Part shown: positions 13,040 to 21,821 of the stretch, in pieces | Position numbering within the stretch: the stretch's first letter is position 1 | Layout: every line of letters begins with the position of its first letter | Assembly: GCA_934277495.1 (NCBI GenBank) | Contig: CAKQUI010000004.1 | Coordinates: 1 to 38,342 of the forward strand | Origin: an uncultured Clostridia bacterium | Lineage (GTDB): Bacteria > Bacillota > Clostridia > Peptostreptococcales > Anaerovoracaceae | DNA length: 38,342 nucleotides | Direction of reading: 5' to 3' | The notes under the pieces: model-generated | Told to the model about the DNA's origin: nothing | The model's database searches: none | What the model saw: only the letters and a program-made list of their open reading frames with translations | Translations under genes and position numbers: made by a program

Positions 13040-14437
13040 CTATTTTTTGGTTCGAAAAATCAGACGTTTTAATTTTTTTCCATCCCATGGTATCATCGGA
13101 TAGAGGTATGAAGTACCCACCAGCGTCTTCGTACATGCCATGACTGCCATCGACAGCACGAAGGCTGCAGCCATACCGGACCAGCCGAAAAAGTGTGCCC
13201 CTGTTAACATCAGGACTCTTACGAATTTGACTGCATATCCAAGTTCTATGCTGGGCTGAGTGAAACTTGCCAGTGCCACCACTGCCATACAGAGTATCGT
13301 CTGCGGCACGAACCATCCGGATGAAACAGAAAACTCACCGAGCACAAGTGCTCCTATGACAGACAGCGACATCCCCAGCGACTCGGGAGTATTCAACGAC
13401 GCCAGTTTGAGACCATCCACCGCCAGTTCCAGCAGCAGGAACTGTACGAATATGCTTATAGCAAAATCCGCTTCTGTTATGAAGAATTTAAGTCCCTCGT
13501 ATGTCGGTATATCGCCTTCTGCAAACAGCAGATATACCGGGGTGGCGAACAGTATCACTATTATATTCACGATCCTCAGGAACCTGAAATAATTGCCTGT
13601 GATGACAGGGAAGTAATAGTCGTCCACATCCTGAAGAAAATCGAATATGCCTGCCGGAAGCAGTATCACGGTAGGCGAATTATCTACTATGACAGCTATC
13701 TTTCCCTCCTCTATATGTGCAGCGATTATATCAGGCCGCTGCGTATACCGGACCTTTGGAAAAGGATTCAGCAGTCCCTTTTTCCTGCCGAGAAGTGCCT
13801 CCACAAGCGTCTGTTCTGTGACCGTCAGTCCCTCTATCCGCAGGGAGTTCAGGCTTTTGTCCAGTCTTTCCACCAGCCTGCTGTCAGCTTTGTTCCTGAG
13901 ATACACCATTGAAGTGTCGGACTTGGTCATTTCACCTATATTATAGATCTTGAATATCAGGTCATTGTCCCTGATACGCCTTCTTATCAGTGCGATATTC
14001 GTCATCATGGATTCTACGAATCCGTCCTTCGATCCTCTCAGACTCTGCTCTTTTGATGGCTCCGAAACACTCCTCAGCGGATATGACCTGCAGTCTATTA
14101 TTATTATCCCGTCATAGCCTGATATCAGCAGCGGTACAAGTCCCGAGTAAAGGAACTTTATCGCCTGTTCCACATCTCTGGTTATCATAGCGTCCAGAAA
14201 CGGCAGATCGCTCTGCAGGAACTCCTCCATGGTCTTTGCATCATCAAGTTTCTCCGGTTTCAGCGAAAAAAGGCTGAAAAGGACTCTCTGCATCATACTT
14301 CCGTCCACAAGACCATCCACGAAAAACATACCGGCCTCACGCCCCGCCACGGAAAGGCTCCTTTCGATAAGGTCAAAACTCTCACCCACCGGGACCTGCG
14401 ACCGTATCTGATCCATAAGTTCATTGTATTTATCCAT
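13040..14437 (-). CDS. GerA/SpoVAF-family spore germination membrane protein
   Basis: A 465-residue protein of the GerA-A family. The N-terminal cytoplasmic domain (residues 1-240) has AIKFLYSGLVPLLISGYDGI, RSVSEPSKEQSLRGSKDGFV and NIALIRRRIRD, the last two diagnostic for the family. The C-terminal part has about five membrane segments starting near residue 285 (RIVNIIVILFATPVYLLF) and ends YLYPMIPWDGKKLKRL, which is closer to SpoVAF than to nutrient-receptor A subunits. It acts in the spore inner membrane. No B or C subunit genes are adjacent; the next gene is the broken cortex hydrolase. Start ATG 14437 immediately follows the U-tract of the pyc terminator and its GAGGT lies in that hairpin's stem. 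Confidence 0.85.
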   Translation of the reverse strand: MDKYNELMDQIRSQVPVGESFDLIERSLSVAGREAGMFFVDGLVDGSMMQRVLFSLFSLKPEKLDDAKTMEEFLQSDLPFLDAMITRDVEQAIKFLYSGLVPLLISGYDGIIIIDCRSYPLRSVSEPSKEQSLRGSKDGFVESMMTNIALIRRRIRDNDLIFKIYNIGEMTKSDTSMVYLRNKADSRLVERLDKSLNSLRIEGLTVTEQTLVEALLGRKKGLLNPFPKVRYTQRPDIIAAHIEEGKIAVIVDNSPTVILLPAGIFDFLQDVDDYYFPVITGNYFRFLRIVNIIVILFATPVYLLFAEGDIPTYEGLKFFITEADFAISIFVQFLLLELAVDGLKLASLNTPESLGMSLSVIGALVLGEFSVSSGWFVPQTILCMAVVALASFTQPSIELGYAVKFVRVLMLTGAHFFGWSGMAAAFVLSMAVMACTKTLVGTSYLYPMIPWDGKKLKRLIFRTKK

Positions 14438-14499
14438 AAAAAAACCTCGCATATTTTTGATATTAGTTTCTGCGTGACTTATCATACTTATGCGAGGTT
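14438..14499 (-). terminator. pyc terminator that also contains the ribosome binding site of the GerA/SpoVAF-family gene
   Basis: Minus strand: AACCTCGCATA (14499-14489), 35-base loop, TATGCGAGGTT (14453-14443), then a run of seven T from 14444 to 14438 that abuts the ATG at 14437. The 11-bp stem is perfect. The loop holds GCATA and, 18 bases on, GAAACTA, a loose fit to forespore sigma factor promoters. Confidence 0.8.
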
Positions 14500-14540
14500 A
14501 TTGTCATGTTGTTTTATTTTTCTTGAAACATCTGACGTGT

Positions 14541-17500
14541 TTACTTCAGCTTGGCAATGAGTTCTCCTGCTTTGACCTGCTTGCCTTCACTGATGTAGAT
14601 CTTGTCTACTACGCCTTTTGTCGGAGCAAGGATGTTTGTCTCCATCTTCATAGCTTCGATAACAGCGATAGGCTGCTTCTCTTCGACTTCATCGCCCTCG
14701 TTTATGAGGACTTTGATGATATTGCCCGGTATGTTGGCGCCGATCTCTGTAGGATCTTCAGCATCAGCATATACGATCTGTGAAGATGTCGCTGCTATGG
14801 TAGCTGCCTGGTCCTTGATCTTTACAGCACTTCTGTTGCCGTTCACTTCGAATACCACATTCCTGAAGCCTTCCTCATCTGTCTCTCTTGCATCAGCAAG
14901 ACGTACAACGAGCTCTTTACCTTCTGCGATCTTGATCTCGCAAGTCTCGCCTTCCGACAGACCGTGGAAGAATATATCGCTGCCCATGAGTCTGAAGTTA
15001 CCTTCTGTCTTGAGGCTCTTGAGATAATCTTCGAATACTTTCGGATACAGTGCGTAACTGAGGACTTCTTTATCATTGCCTTCAAGTCCGTGTTTCTCCT
15101 GAAGCATCTTTCTGATCTCATCGAAGTCTTCATCAGGAAGCAGTTCTCCCGGACGGCATGTGATAGGCTTCTTGCCGTGAAGCACCAGCTTCTGGAGTTT
15201 TTCAGGGAAACCTCCTTCAGGCTGACCCATCATGCCTTCGAAGTATGAAACTATCGAATCAGGGAAGTCTATATCCTTGGCCTTTTCGTAAATGTTCTCC
15301 GGCGTCAGATCATTCTGTACCATGAATATCGCCATATCTCCTACAGCCTTTGAGGAAGGTGTTACCTTTACGATATCTCCCAGCATCTCATTGACTGATT
15401 TGTACATTTCTTTGACATCCTGGAACTTGTGACCGAGACCGAAACTTTCGACCTGTGACTTGAGGTTGGAATACTGTCCTCCAGGCATTTCGTATTTGTA
15501 GATCTCTGCAGAACCTGTCATCATGTCGGATTCGAATTCCTTGTAAACAGGTCTTACTGCTGCCCAGTAGTCTGTGATAGACTGGATCTCGCCAGGATCT
15601 ATGCCTGTATCTCTTGCAGTTCCTTCCAGTGCTGCAACGATGGAGTTCAGTGCCGGCTGACTTGTCAGACCTGACATGCTGTTGAATGCAGCATCTATGA
15701 TATCTACGCCTGCGTTTGCTGCCATCATCAGAGTTGCCACACCGTTGCCGCTTGTATCATGCGTATGGAGATGGATAGGAATGGAAATCTCGTTTTTCAG
15801 TGCTTCGATGAGCTTCTTGGCTGCCATCGGCTTGATGAGACCCGACATGTCCTTGATACCAAGAATATGTGAACCTCTCTTTTCGAGCTCCTTTGCCATC
15901 TTCACATAGTAGTTGAGGTTGTATTTTTCTCTGCTTTCATCAAGGATATCGCCTGTGTAGCAGATACATGCCTCTGCGATCTTGCCCTGGTTCAGAGTTT
16001 CATCAAGAGCTACCTCCATGCCTTCCAGCCAGTTCAGGGAGTCGAATATCCTGAATACATCTATGCCAGATGCAGCTGACTCCTTGACGAATTTTCTGAT
16101 GACATTGTCCGGATAGTTCTTGTAGCCAACAGCATTGGCTCCTCTGATAAGCATCTGGAACATCACGTTAGGGATCTTGGCTCTCAGTGTAGCCAGTCTT
16201 TCCCAAGGTGACTCCTTGAGGAATCTGTATGAAGTATCAAATGTAGCTCCACCCCACATTTCCAGTGAGAACAGATCTTTGCCGTATGTAGCTACTGCAG
16301 GAGCGATCTTCTCCATGTCTACAGTTCTTACTCTTGTAGCCATCAGAGACTGCTGTGCGTCTCTCATCGTAGTATCTGTGATGAGCAGCTTCTTCTGGTT
16401 CTTTACCCAGTCAACAACGCCGGCAGGACCCTTCTCGTCGAGGATCTGCTTCGTGCCTGACAGTGCATTCACTGCATCCTGCTTTATCCTAGGGAATACA
16501 GGCACGTCGAACTGCGGTTTCTCGCCTCTGTTGCCGTTGACGAATTTCTCGCCCAGGAAAGTGAGGACTTTGAGTTCCTTGTCCTCTCTTGCTGCGATGT
16601 TAAGAAGCTCCGGATTATCTGCAATGAAACCTGTATCACATTTTCCTGCACGGAAAGTCGGATGATTCAGCACGTTCATCAGGAATGAACGGTTTGTCTT
16701 GACCCCCTGCACCTGCATTTCTTTCAGAGCTCTCTTTGCCTTATTAGTCGCATCGTCAAAGCTTCTTGCCCATGATGTGACCTTTACGAGAAGGCTGTCA
16801 TAGTAAGGCGATATCTCGGAATTGACGAATGCGTTTCCTGCATCCAGTCTTATGCCGTATCCGCCTGCACTCGTATATTTTGTGATGATACCTGTATCCG
16901 GTGCGAATCCGTTGATAGGGTCTTCTGTAGTGAGTCTGCACTGGATAGAGTAGCCTCTCGGCTTTATGTCGTCCTGGCTCTTTATGTTTATTATATCTGA
17001 ATCGAGGCGGTGACCTTCTGCGATGAGTATCTGTGACTGCACGATATCAACACCTGTAGTCATCTCTGTAACAGTATGCTCTACCTGTATCCTCGGGTTC
17101 ATCTCGATGAAATAGTGGTTGCCGTCGTGATCCACAAGGAATTCCACTGTTCCGGCACTCTTGTAGTTCACTGCCTTGGCGATCTTGATAGCATCGGAGC
17201 ATATGTTCTGTCTCTGTTCATCTGTGATGCTCAGAGCCGGTGTGAACTCTACCACCTTCTGGTGACGTCTCTGGATAGAGCAGTCACGTTCATACAGATG
17301 TACTATGTTGCCGTAGTTGTCTCCCAGTATCTGTACCTCGATATGCTTAGGTCTTTCTATGTATTTTTCGATGAATATATCATCTATACCGAAAGCCTTC
17401 TTAGCTTCGCTTCTTGCGCTCTCGAACTGATCAGGAAGTTCTTCTTTTGTTCTGACGATCCTCATGCCTCTGCCGCCGCCGCCTGCTGCTGCTTTCAGCA

Positions 17501-17984
17501 TTACAGGATAGCCGCACTTGTCTGCAAAATCCAGTGCCACTTCAACTGACGGTATAGTCTCTGTTATGCCCGGTATAGTCGGTACGCCTACCTCGTTGGC
17601 AACGATCTTTGACTTTACCTTGTCACCCAGGCTGTCCATCATGAAATGGTCAGGCCCTATGAATATTATACCTGCAGACTCACATGCCTTGGCAAAGCTG
17701 ACATTCTCAGCAAGAAATCCGTATCCCGGATGTATAGCGTCTACACCTTTGGCCTTGGCAAGCTCGATTATCTCGTCTATTGCAAGATATGCGTCTATCG
17801 GTGATTTACCTCTGCCTACCTGATAGGCCTCGTCAGCCTTAGTTCTGAAAAGTGTATTTTTATCTTCTTCTGAATAGATAGCTACGCTTCTGATTCCCAG
17901 TTCTTTGCAGGCTCTGAATATTCTTATCGCGATCTCTCCTCGATTAGCGACAAGTACTCGCTTGAATTTTCTGTTGTCTTCCAT
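14541..17984 (-). CDS. pyc: pyruvate carboxylase
   Basis: An 1147-residue single-chain biotin enzyme making oxaloacetate from pyruvate, bicarbonate and ATP, feeding gluconeogenesis and the TCA branch. In order: biotin carboxylase (about 1-450; RVLVANRGEIAIRIF, AAAGGGGRGMR, EMNPRIQVEHTVTE), carboxyltransferase (about 530-830; TDTTMRDAQQSLMATRVR, the conserved lysine in GIKDMSGL, the metal-binding HLHTHDTSG), allosteric/linker region, and biotinyl domain at the end with the biotinylated lysine in EAMKMETN (about K1113). Length is normal. Start ATG 17984 follows GAAAGGAG. It appears to be a single-gene transcript ending at the 14438-14499 terminator. Confidence 0.98.
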   Translation of the reverse strand: MEDNRKFKRVLVANRGEIAIRIFRACKELGIRSVAIYSEEDKNTLFRTKADEAYQVGRGKSPIDAYLAIDEIIELAKAKGVDAIHPGYGFLAENVSFAKACESAGIIFIGPDHFMMDSLGDKVKSKIVANEVGVPTIPGITETIPSVEVALDFADKCGYPVMLKAAAGGGGRGMRIVRTKEELPDQFESARSEAKKAFGIDDIFIEKYIERPKHIEVQILGDNYGNIVHLYERDCSIQRRHQKVVEFTPALSITDEQRQNICSDAIKIAKAVNYKSAGTVEFLVDHDGNHYFIEMNPRIQVEHTVTEMTTGVDIVQSQILIAEGHRLDSDIINIKSQDDIKPRGYSIQCRLTTEDPINGFAPDTGIITKYTSAGGYGIRLDAGNAFVNSEISPYYDSLLVKVTSWARSFDDATNKAKRALKEMQVQGVKTNRSFLMNVLNHPTFRAGKCDTGFIADNPELLNIAAREDKELKVLTFLGEKFVNGNRGEKPQFDVPVFPRIKQDAVNALSGTKQILDEKGPAGVVDWVKNQKKLLITDTTMRDAQQSLMATRVRTVDMEKIAPAVATYGKDLFSLEMWGGATFDTSYRFLKESPWERLATLRAKIPNVMFQMLIRGANAVGYKNYPDNVIRKFVKESAASGIDVFRIFDSLNWLEGMEVALDETLNQGKIAEACICYTGDILDESREKYNLNYYVKMAKELEKRGSHILGIKDMSGLIKPMAAKKLIEALKNEISIPIHLHTHDTSGNGVATLMMAANAGVDIIDAAFNSMSGLTSQPALNSIVAALEGTARDTGIDPGEIQSITDYWAAVRPVYKEFESDMMTGSAEIYKYEMPGGQYSNLKSQVESFGLGHKFQDVKEMYKSVNEMLGDIVKVTPSSKAVGDMAIFMVQNDLTPENIYEKAKDIDFPDSIVSYFEGMMGQPEGGFPEKLQKLVLHGKKPITCRPGELLPDEDFDEIRKMLQEKHGLEGNDKEVLSYALYPKVFEDYLKSLKTEGNFRLMGSDIFFHGLSEGETCEIKIAEGKELVVRLADARETDEEGFRNVVFEVNGNRSAVKIKDQAATIAATSSQIVYADAEDPTEIGANIPGNIIKVLINEGDEVEEKQPIAVIEAMKMETNILAPTKGVVDKIYISEGKQVKAGELIAKLK

Positions 17985-18021
17985 ATTCGGAGTCTCCTTT
18001 CATAAAACGATATTTCTATAT

Positions 18022-18050
18022 ATTTTACCACTTTTCAAGCAGTTTTTCCA
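18022..18050 (-). promoter_or_regulatory. possible promoter of pyc
   Basis: On the minus strand TGGAAA, 17 bases, TAAAAT (18027-18022), about 38 bases before the pyc start. The -35 is a 4/6 match, so this is tentative. Confidence 0.35.
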
Positions 18051-18097
18051 CTGTTAAAGTGATATTTGACTGTATTGTTTTTCGCTCTTGTGCATAA

Positions 18098-18925
18098 TTA
18101 TCTGACCATATGCACATCGATCTGAGGATACGGTATATTGATCCCGTGTTCATCAAATGCTATCTTGACATTCTCCTCAAGAAAATATTTTATATCCCAG
18201 TATTGTTCAGTCCTGCACCAGACCTTGAGATCGATCATCACTGCACTGTCACCGTGGCTCGATACACCTATCACTGGTCCGGGTTCGCTCAGTATATCGC
18301 TGTTTGCCGAGCACACATTTTCCAGGATCTCTTTGGCTTCGCCTATGTTGTTGTCGTATCCTATACCGAACACGCAGTCCACACGCCTGATGTCTTCCTT
18401 GCTGTGATTCACAAGTATAGATGTGTTTATCAGACCGTTCGGTATGGTTATGGTCTTGTAGTCGTATGTCCTCAGCGTCGTCAGGAAAAGGTCTATGTGC
18501 TCCACCTTGCCGCTGACATTGCCAACGTCTATATAATCCTCTTTTGAAAAAGGCTTCGTCATCATTATCATCATGCCGCCTGCGATATTGGCAAGACTGT
18601 CTTTGAGAGCCAGCGCTATAGCGGCTCCCGCTGCACCAACCACCGTAACGATGGTCGTCGGCGATACTCCCAGTATGCTGAGAGCCATGGTGATAAGCGT
18701 GATATAAAGCACCGCTTTCACTCCGTTGAGCACGAACTTGTACAGAGACGCATCCAGAGAACTTTTCTTCATAGTCCTCTTTGTCAGATATACGATCACC
18801 TTTATCGCTATAAACCCCAGGACCAGTAGTGCTACAAGCTCTATGACTGTCACTGCACCGCTGGACAGACCTTCTGATTTCAGGAATCTGTCGACGATCT
18901 TCTGCCATCTTGTCATTTCATCCAT
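18098..18925 (-). CDS. mscS: small-conductance mechanosensitive channel, MscS family
   Basis: A 275-residue membrane channel that releases solutes on hypo-osmotic shock. Three hydrophobic segments lie at about residues 22-45, 66-88 and 93-125; the third is the Gly/Ala-rich pore helix (VVGAAGAAIALALKDSLANI). The beta domain follows (FSKEDYIDVGNVSGKVEHI, LRTYDYKTITIPNG) and then the alpha/beta C-terminal domain. It starts 17 bases after the typA stop, so it is probably cotranscribed with typA. Confidence 0.95.
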   Translation of the reverse strand: MDEMTRWQKIVDRFLKSEGLSSGAVTVIELVALLVLGFIAIKVIVYLTKRTMKKSSLDASLYKFVLNGVKAVLYITLITMALSILGVSPTTIVTVVGAAGAAIALALKDSLANIAGGMMIMMTKPFSKEDYIDVGNVSGKVEHIDLFLTTLRTYDYKTITIPNGLINTSILVNHSKEDIRRVDCVFGIGYDNNIGEAKEILENVCSANSDILSEPGPVIGVSSHGDSAVMIDLKVWCRTEQYWDIKYFLEENVKIAFDEHGINIPYPQIDVHMVR

Positions 18926-18942
18926 GGACAGTACCTCCTGTA

Positions 18943-20829
18943 CTATTCAGTCTTGACTTTCCTGCCCAGTCTTCTCCGCTCAAGCTCCTTGAGATATTTT
19001 TTCCTGAGACGTATATCATCAGGTACGATCTCAACGAGTTCATCATCGTTTATGAACTCAAGAGCCTCTTCAAGGGTGAAAGTCTTTGCAGGCGCCAGCT
19101 TGATATTGTCGTCGCTTCCCGCTGCACGCATATTCGTGGCTTTCTTTGCCTTGCACGGGTTCACCACCATATCATCGCTTCTGGCGTTCATACCTATTAT
19201 CATGCCTTCGTACACTCTTGTACCCGGCTCAATGAACATCTGCACTCTCTCACTTATATTGAAAATAGCATACGGCGTTGCAACACCCTCTTCCTGTGCG
19301 ATGGCAACTCCATTTGTCCTCTGAGGGATATCTCCCACGAAATCGCCGAAGTGAGAAAGTCGTCTCACCATAGTGCCTTCGCCCCTCGTATCGTTGATGA
19401 ACTCGCTTCTGTACCCCAGAAGCCCTCTTGTCGGCACCAGATACTCCAGCCTTGTAAAGCCGTTCTCGCTTTTCATCTCCTGCATCAGACCTTTTCTCAG
19501 GTTGAGCTTGGAAATGACTGAGCCTGTATATTCGTCAGGCACAGACAGCACGACTTCCTCCAGCGGCTCCAGCAGCTGTCCCTTGTCGCCTCGTCTCATG
19601 ATGACTTCAGGCTTTGAAACTGCAAGTTCGTAACCTTCACGTCTCATGTTCTCGATGAGTATTGAAAGATGCAGCTCGCCTCTTCCCGATACCTTGAAGC
19701 TGTCAGTTGAATCCGTTTCTTCTACTTTGAGACCCACATTGACTTCGAGCTCCTTGTTCAGTCTTTCCTTGATGTGTCTCGATGTCACGAATTTACCTAC
19801 TTTGCCTGCGAACGGTGATTTGTTTACCATGAAATACATGGAAAGTGTCGGTTCTTCTATGTGGATCATTTCAAGAGGCATAGGATCTGCCGGATCGCAT
19901 ATGGTCTCGCCTATGGAAATATCCGAAATACCTGATATCACTACGATGTCTCCTGACTCTGCCTGATCCACAGCCATCCTCTTGAGACCTCTGTATACGA
20001 ATACCTGATTTATCTTTTTCTGTACGATGCTGCCGTCACCCTTTGCAACAGCAACTGTCGAGCCTGCTTTCACGATACCCTGGGTCACTCTGCCGATACC
20101 GAGCCTGCCGATGTAGTCATCGTATGCCAGTGCGGATATCTGCAGCTGCAGCGGCTGATCGTTCAGGTCAGGATACGGATCCGCATGCTTTATGATGGTG
20201 TCGAACAGCGGCGTGATATCCAGCCCCTTCATACCCTTGGCGCTTTTCTTTATCTTCTCTCCACCGTCTTCGACGTCTATGCCCTTCACATCTTCCGGAT
20301 CGTATACCACGATACCCTGGCGTGCTATACCGTAAAGTATCGGAAAATCCAGCTGTTTATCATTGGCTTCAAGATCCATGAACAGCTCATAGACTTCGTC
20401 CACCACTTCTTCAATACGTGCGTCTCTCTTGTCTATCTTGTTTATCAGCAGTATCGGGTTGATACCCTGTTCAAGAGATTTTTTCAGGACGAATCTTGTC
20501 TGCGGCATCGGTCCCTCACTGGAATCCACCAACAGGATAACTGTGTCCACAGTCTTTATGATACGCTCCACTTCCGATGAAAAGTCGGCGTGTCCCGGTG
20601 TATCTACGATGTTTATCTTGACATCGTTGTGCATAACGGAGCAGTTCTTTGAGTATATCGTTATACCTCGCTCCCTTTCTATGTCATCACTATCCATGAT
20701 ACAGTCCACTACCTGCTCGTTGTCTCTGAAGACACCGCTCTGGTTCAGGAACGCATCCACCAGTGTGGATTTGCCTGCATCTACATGGGCGATGACCGCA
20801 ATGTTTATTATTTTCTGTTTTTCTGCCAT
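18943..20829 (-). CDS. typA: ribosome-associated GTPase TypA/BipA
   Basis: A 628-residue translational GTPase of the EF-G/LepA group that binds the ribosome and supports 50S assembly and stress growth. G motifs: AHVDAGKSTLVDAF (G1), RERGITI (G2), DTPGHADF (G3), NKIDKRDA (G4). After the beta-barrel domain 2 come EF-G-like domains and the TypA-specific C-terminus (RLEYLVPTRGLLGYRSEF, ARSDDMVVNPCKAKKATNMR). ATG 20829 follows AGGAG. Length is slightly above the usual 600-615 because of a short C-terminal tail. Confidence 0.97.
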   Translation of the reverse strand: MAEKQKIINIAVIAHVDAGKSTLVDAFLNQSGVFRDNEQVVDCIMDSDDIERERGITIYSKNCSVMHNDVKINIVDTPGHADFSSEVERIIKTVDTVILLVDSSEGPMPQTRFVLKKSLEQGINPILLINKIDKRDARIEEVVDEVYELFMDLEANDKQLDFPILYGIARQGIVVYDPEDVKGIDVEDGGEKIKKSAKGMKGLDITPLFDTIIKHADPYPDLNDQPLQLQISALAYDDYIGRLGIGRVTQGIVKAGSTVAVAKGDGSIVQKKINQVFVYRGLKRMAVDQAESGDIVVISGISDISIGETICDPADPMPLEMIHIEEPTLSMYFMVNKSPFAGKVGKFVTSRHIKERLNKELEVNVGLKVEETDSTDSFKVSGRGELHLSILIENMRREGYELAVSKPEVIMRRGDKGQLLEPLEEVVLSVPDEYTGSVISKLNLRKGLMQEMKSENGFTRLEYLVPTRGLLGYRSEFINDTRGEGTMVRRLSHFGDFVGDIPQRTNGVAIAQEEGVATPYAIFNISERVQMFIEPGTRVYEGMIIGMNARSDDMVVNPCKAKKATNMRAAGSDDNIKLAPAKTFTLEEALEFINDDELVEIVPDDIRLRKKYLKELERRRLGRKVKTE

Positions 20830-20856
20830 TTAAAACTCCTGTTTTATCTGCTTTTG

Positions 20857-20954
20857 TTGAAGCTCCAGCATTTCTCTGCGAGAAATTTCCTGCGCTATAA
20901 TAAAAGTGTGCAAGACGAAATCTTCGATTTCTTTGCACATATGTTGCTGCTGCG
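20857..20954 (+). repeat. structured repeat, copy 1
   Basis: Unit starting TTGAAGCTCC, with hairpin ATTTCTC-TGC-GAGAAAT, a TATAAT-containing spacer, and a long second hairpin (20907-20939) around CGAAATC-TTC-GATTTC with TGTGCAA/TTTGCACA ends. On the minus strand the second hairpin is followed by TTTTATTAT, like a terminator. A diverged copy lies 122-123 bases to the right. Confidence 0.8.
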
Positions 20955-20979
20955 CTGCAACACATTTGATGTACTTTCA

Positions 20980-21076
20980 TTGAAGCTCCGTCATTTTTCT
21001 GCGAAAAATTACTGCGCTATAATAAAAGTGTGCAAGACGAAATCTTCGATTTCTTTGCACATATGTTGCTGCTGCA
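20980..21076 (+). repeat. structured repeat, copy 2
   Basis: Nearly the same unit as 20857-20954. The first hairpin is ATTTTTC-TGC-GAAAAAT: the one changed base pair (C-G to T-A) is changed on both arms, so the stem is kept. The second hairpin is identical from the TATAAT to GTTGCTGCTGC. The 380-base gap between typA and the amidase gene otherwise holds no gene. Confidence 0.8.
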
Positions 21077-21209
21077 CAGCACCGGCATATGCCATACTGT
21101 AATTATCTCTGACACTATATTGTAAATCAATATCAAGTTTATGTCAAAGTATTTAATGGTTTCATATACTATGAACGTGAAAAAACATTTATCCGAAAGG
21201 AGGGCTTTT

Positions 21210-21758
21210 ATGCCAAATCTGTTTCTCAGCCCGTCTGTGCAGGAGTACAATCAGTACGTCAACAGACTGGGCAGTGAAGAATATTTCATGAACCTCGTAG
21301 CGGACGCAATGGAGCCGTATCTCATATCCTCAGGGATATCTTTCACACGAAATAATCCTGATGACACACTTTCCCAGGCCATAGCGCTTTCCAACGCCGG
21401 AAACTATGATTTTCATCTGGCGCTCCATTCGAATGCGGCCCCTGCAAGTCTGTCGGGCCAGCTCAGAGGACCTGACATATATTACTACACTACCAGCCGT
21501 GAAGGATACCGGGCAGCGCAGATTTTCCAGCGCAATCTCGAAGTGATCTATACTGATCCGTCGCTTGTGAACACTGTTTCAAATACTTCGCTGGCAGAGC
21601 TGCGCCTTGTGCGTGCACCGTCGAATCTCATAGAGCTGGCGTACCATGACAACATACAGGACGCCACATGGATAATATCGAATATCGACCTGATCGCCAG
21701 GACACTGGTCCTGAGCCTGACGGAATATTTCGGTATACCTTTCGTGGAACCGTATTGA
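21210..21758 (+). CDS. N-acetylmuramoyl-L-alanine amidase-like protein (Amidase_3 family variant)
   Basis: A 182-residue protein with the Amidase_3 layout: YFMNLVADAMEPYLISSGI (helix with Glu), SNAGNYDFHLALHSNAAPAS (zinc-ligand His), and a C-terminal SNLIELAYHDNIQDATWI with the catalytic-type Glu. The first zinc His (normally GHGG near the start) is absent: the N-terminus reads LFLSPSVQEYN. I know this SPSxQEYN form from many Clostridia, so it is a family variant, not decay. No signal peptide. ATG 21210 follows AAAGGAGGG; the longer frame lacks a site. Cell wall remodelling, possibly in sporulation, is likely. Confidence 0.75.
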   Translation: MPNLFLSPSVQEYNQYVNRLGSEEYFMNLVADAMEPYLISSGISFTRNNPDDTLSQAIALSNAGNYDFHLALHSNAAPASLSGQLRGPDIYYYTTSREGYRAAQIFQRNLEVIYTDPSLVNTVSNTSLAELRLVRAPSNLIELAYHDNIQDATWIISNIDLIARTLVLSLTEYFGIPFVEPY

Positions 21759-21821
21759 TTACAGCTGTAAATGTGTTAATATTGTTGTAGTATCGAATCA
21801 GAACTGGAAGGAAGTACACAG

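Noticed and set aside
20690..21102. open frames over the repeat between typA and the amidase gene
   Set aside because: They read through the repeat hairpins in different frames in the two copies, without start sites; the changes between copies preserve the stem, not a protein.
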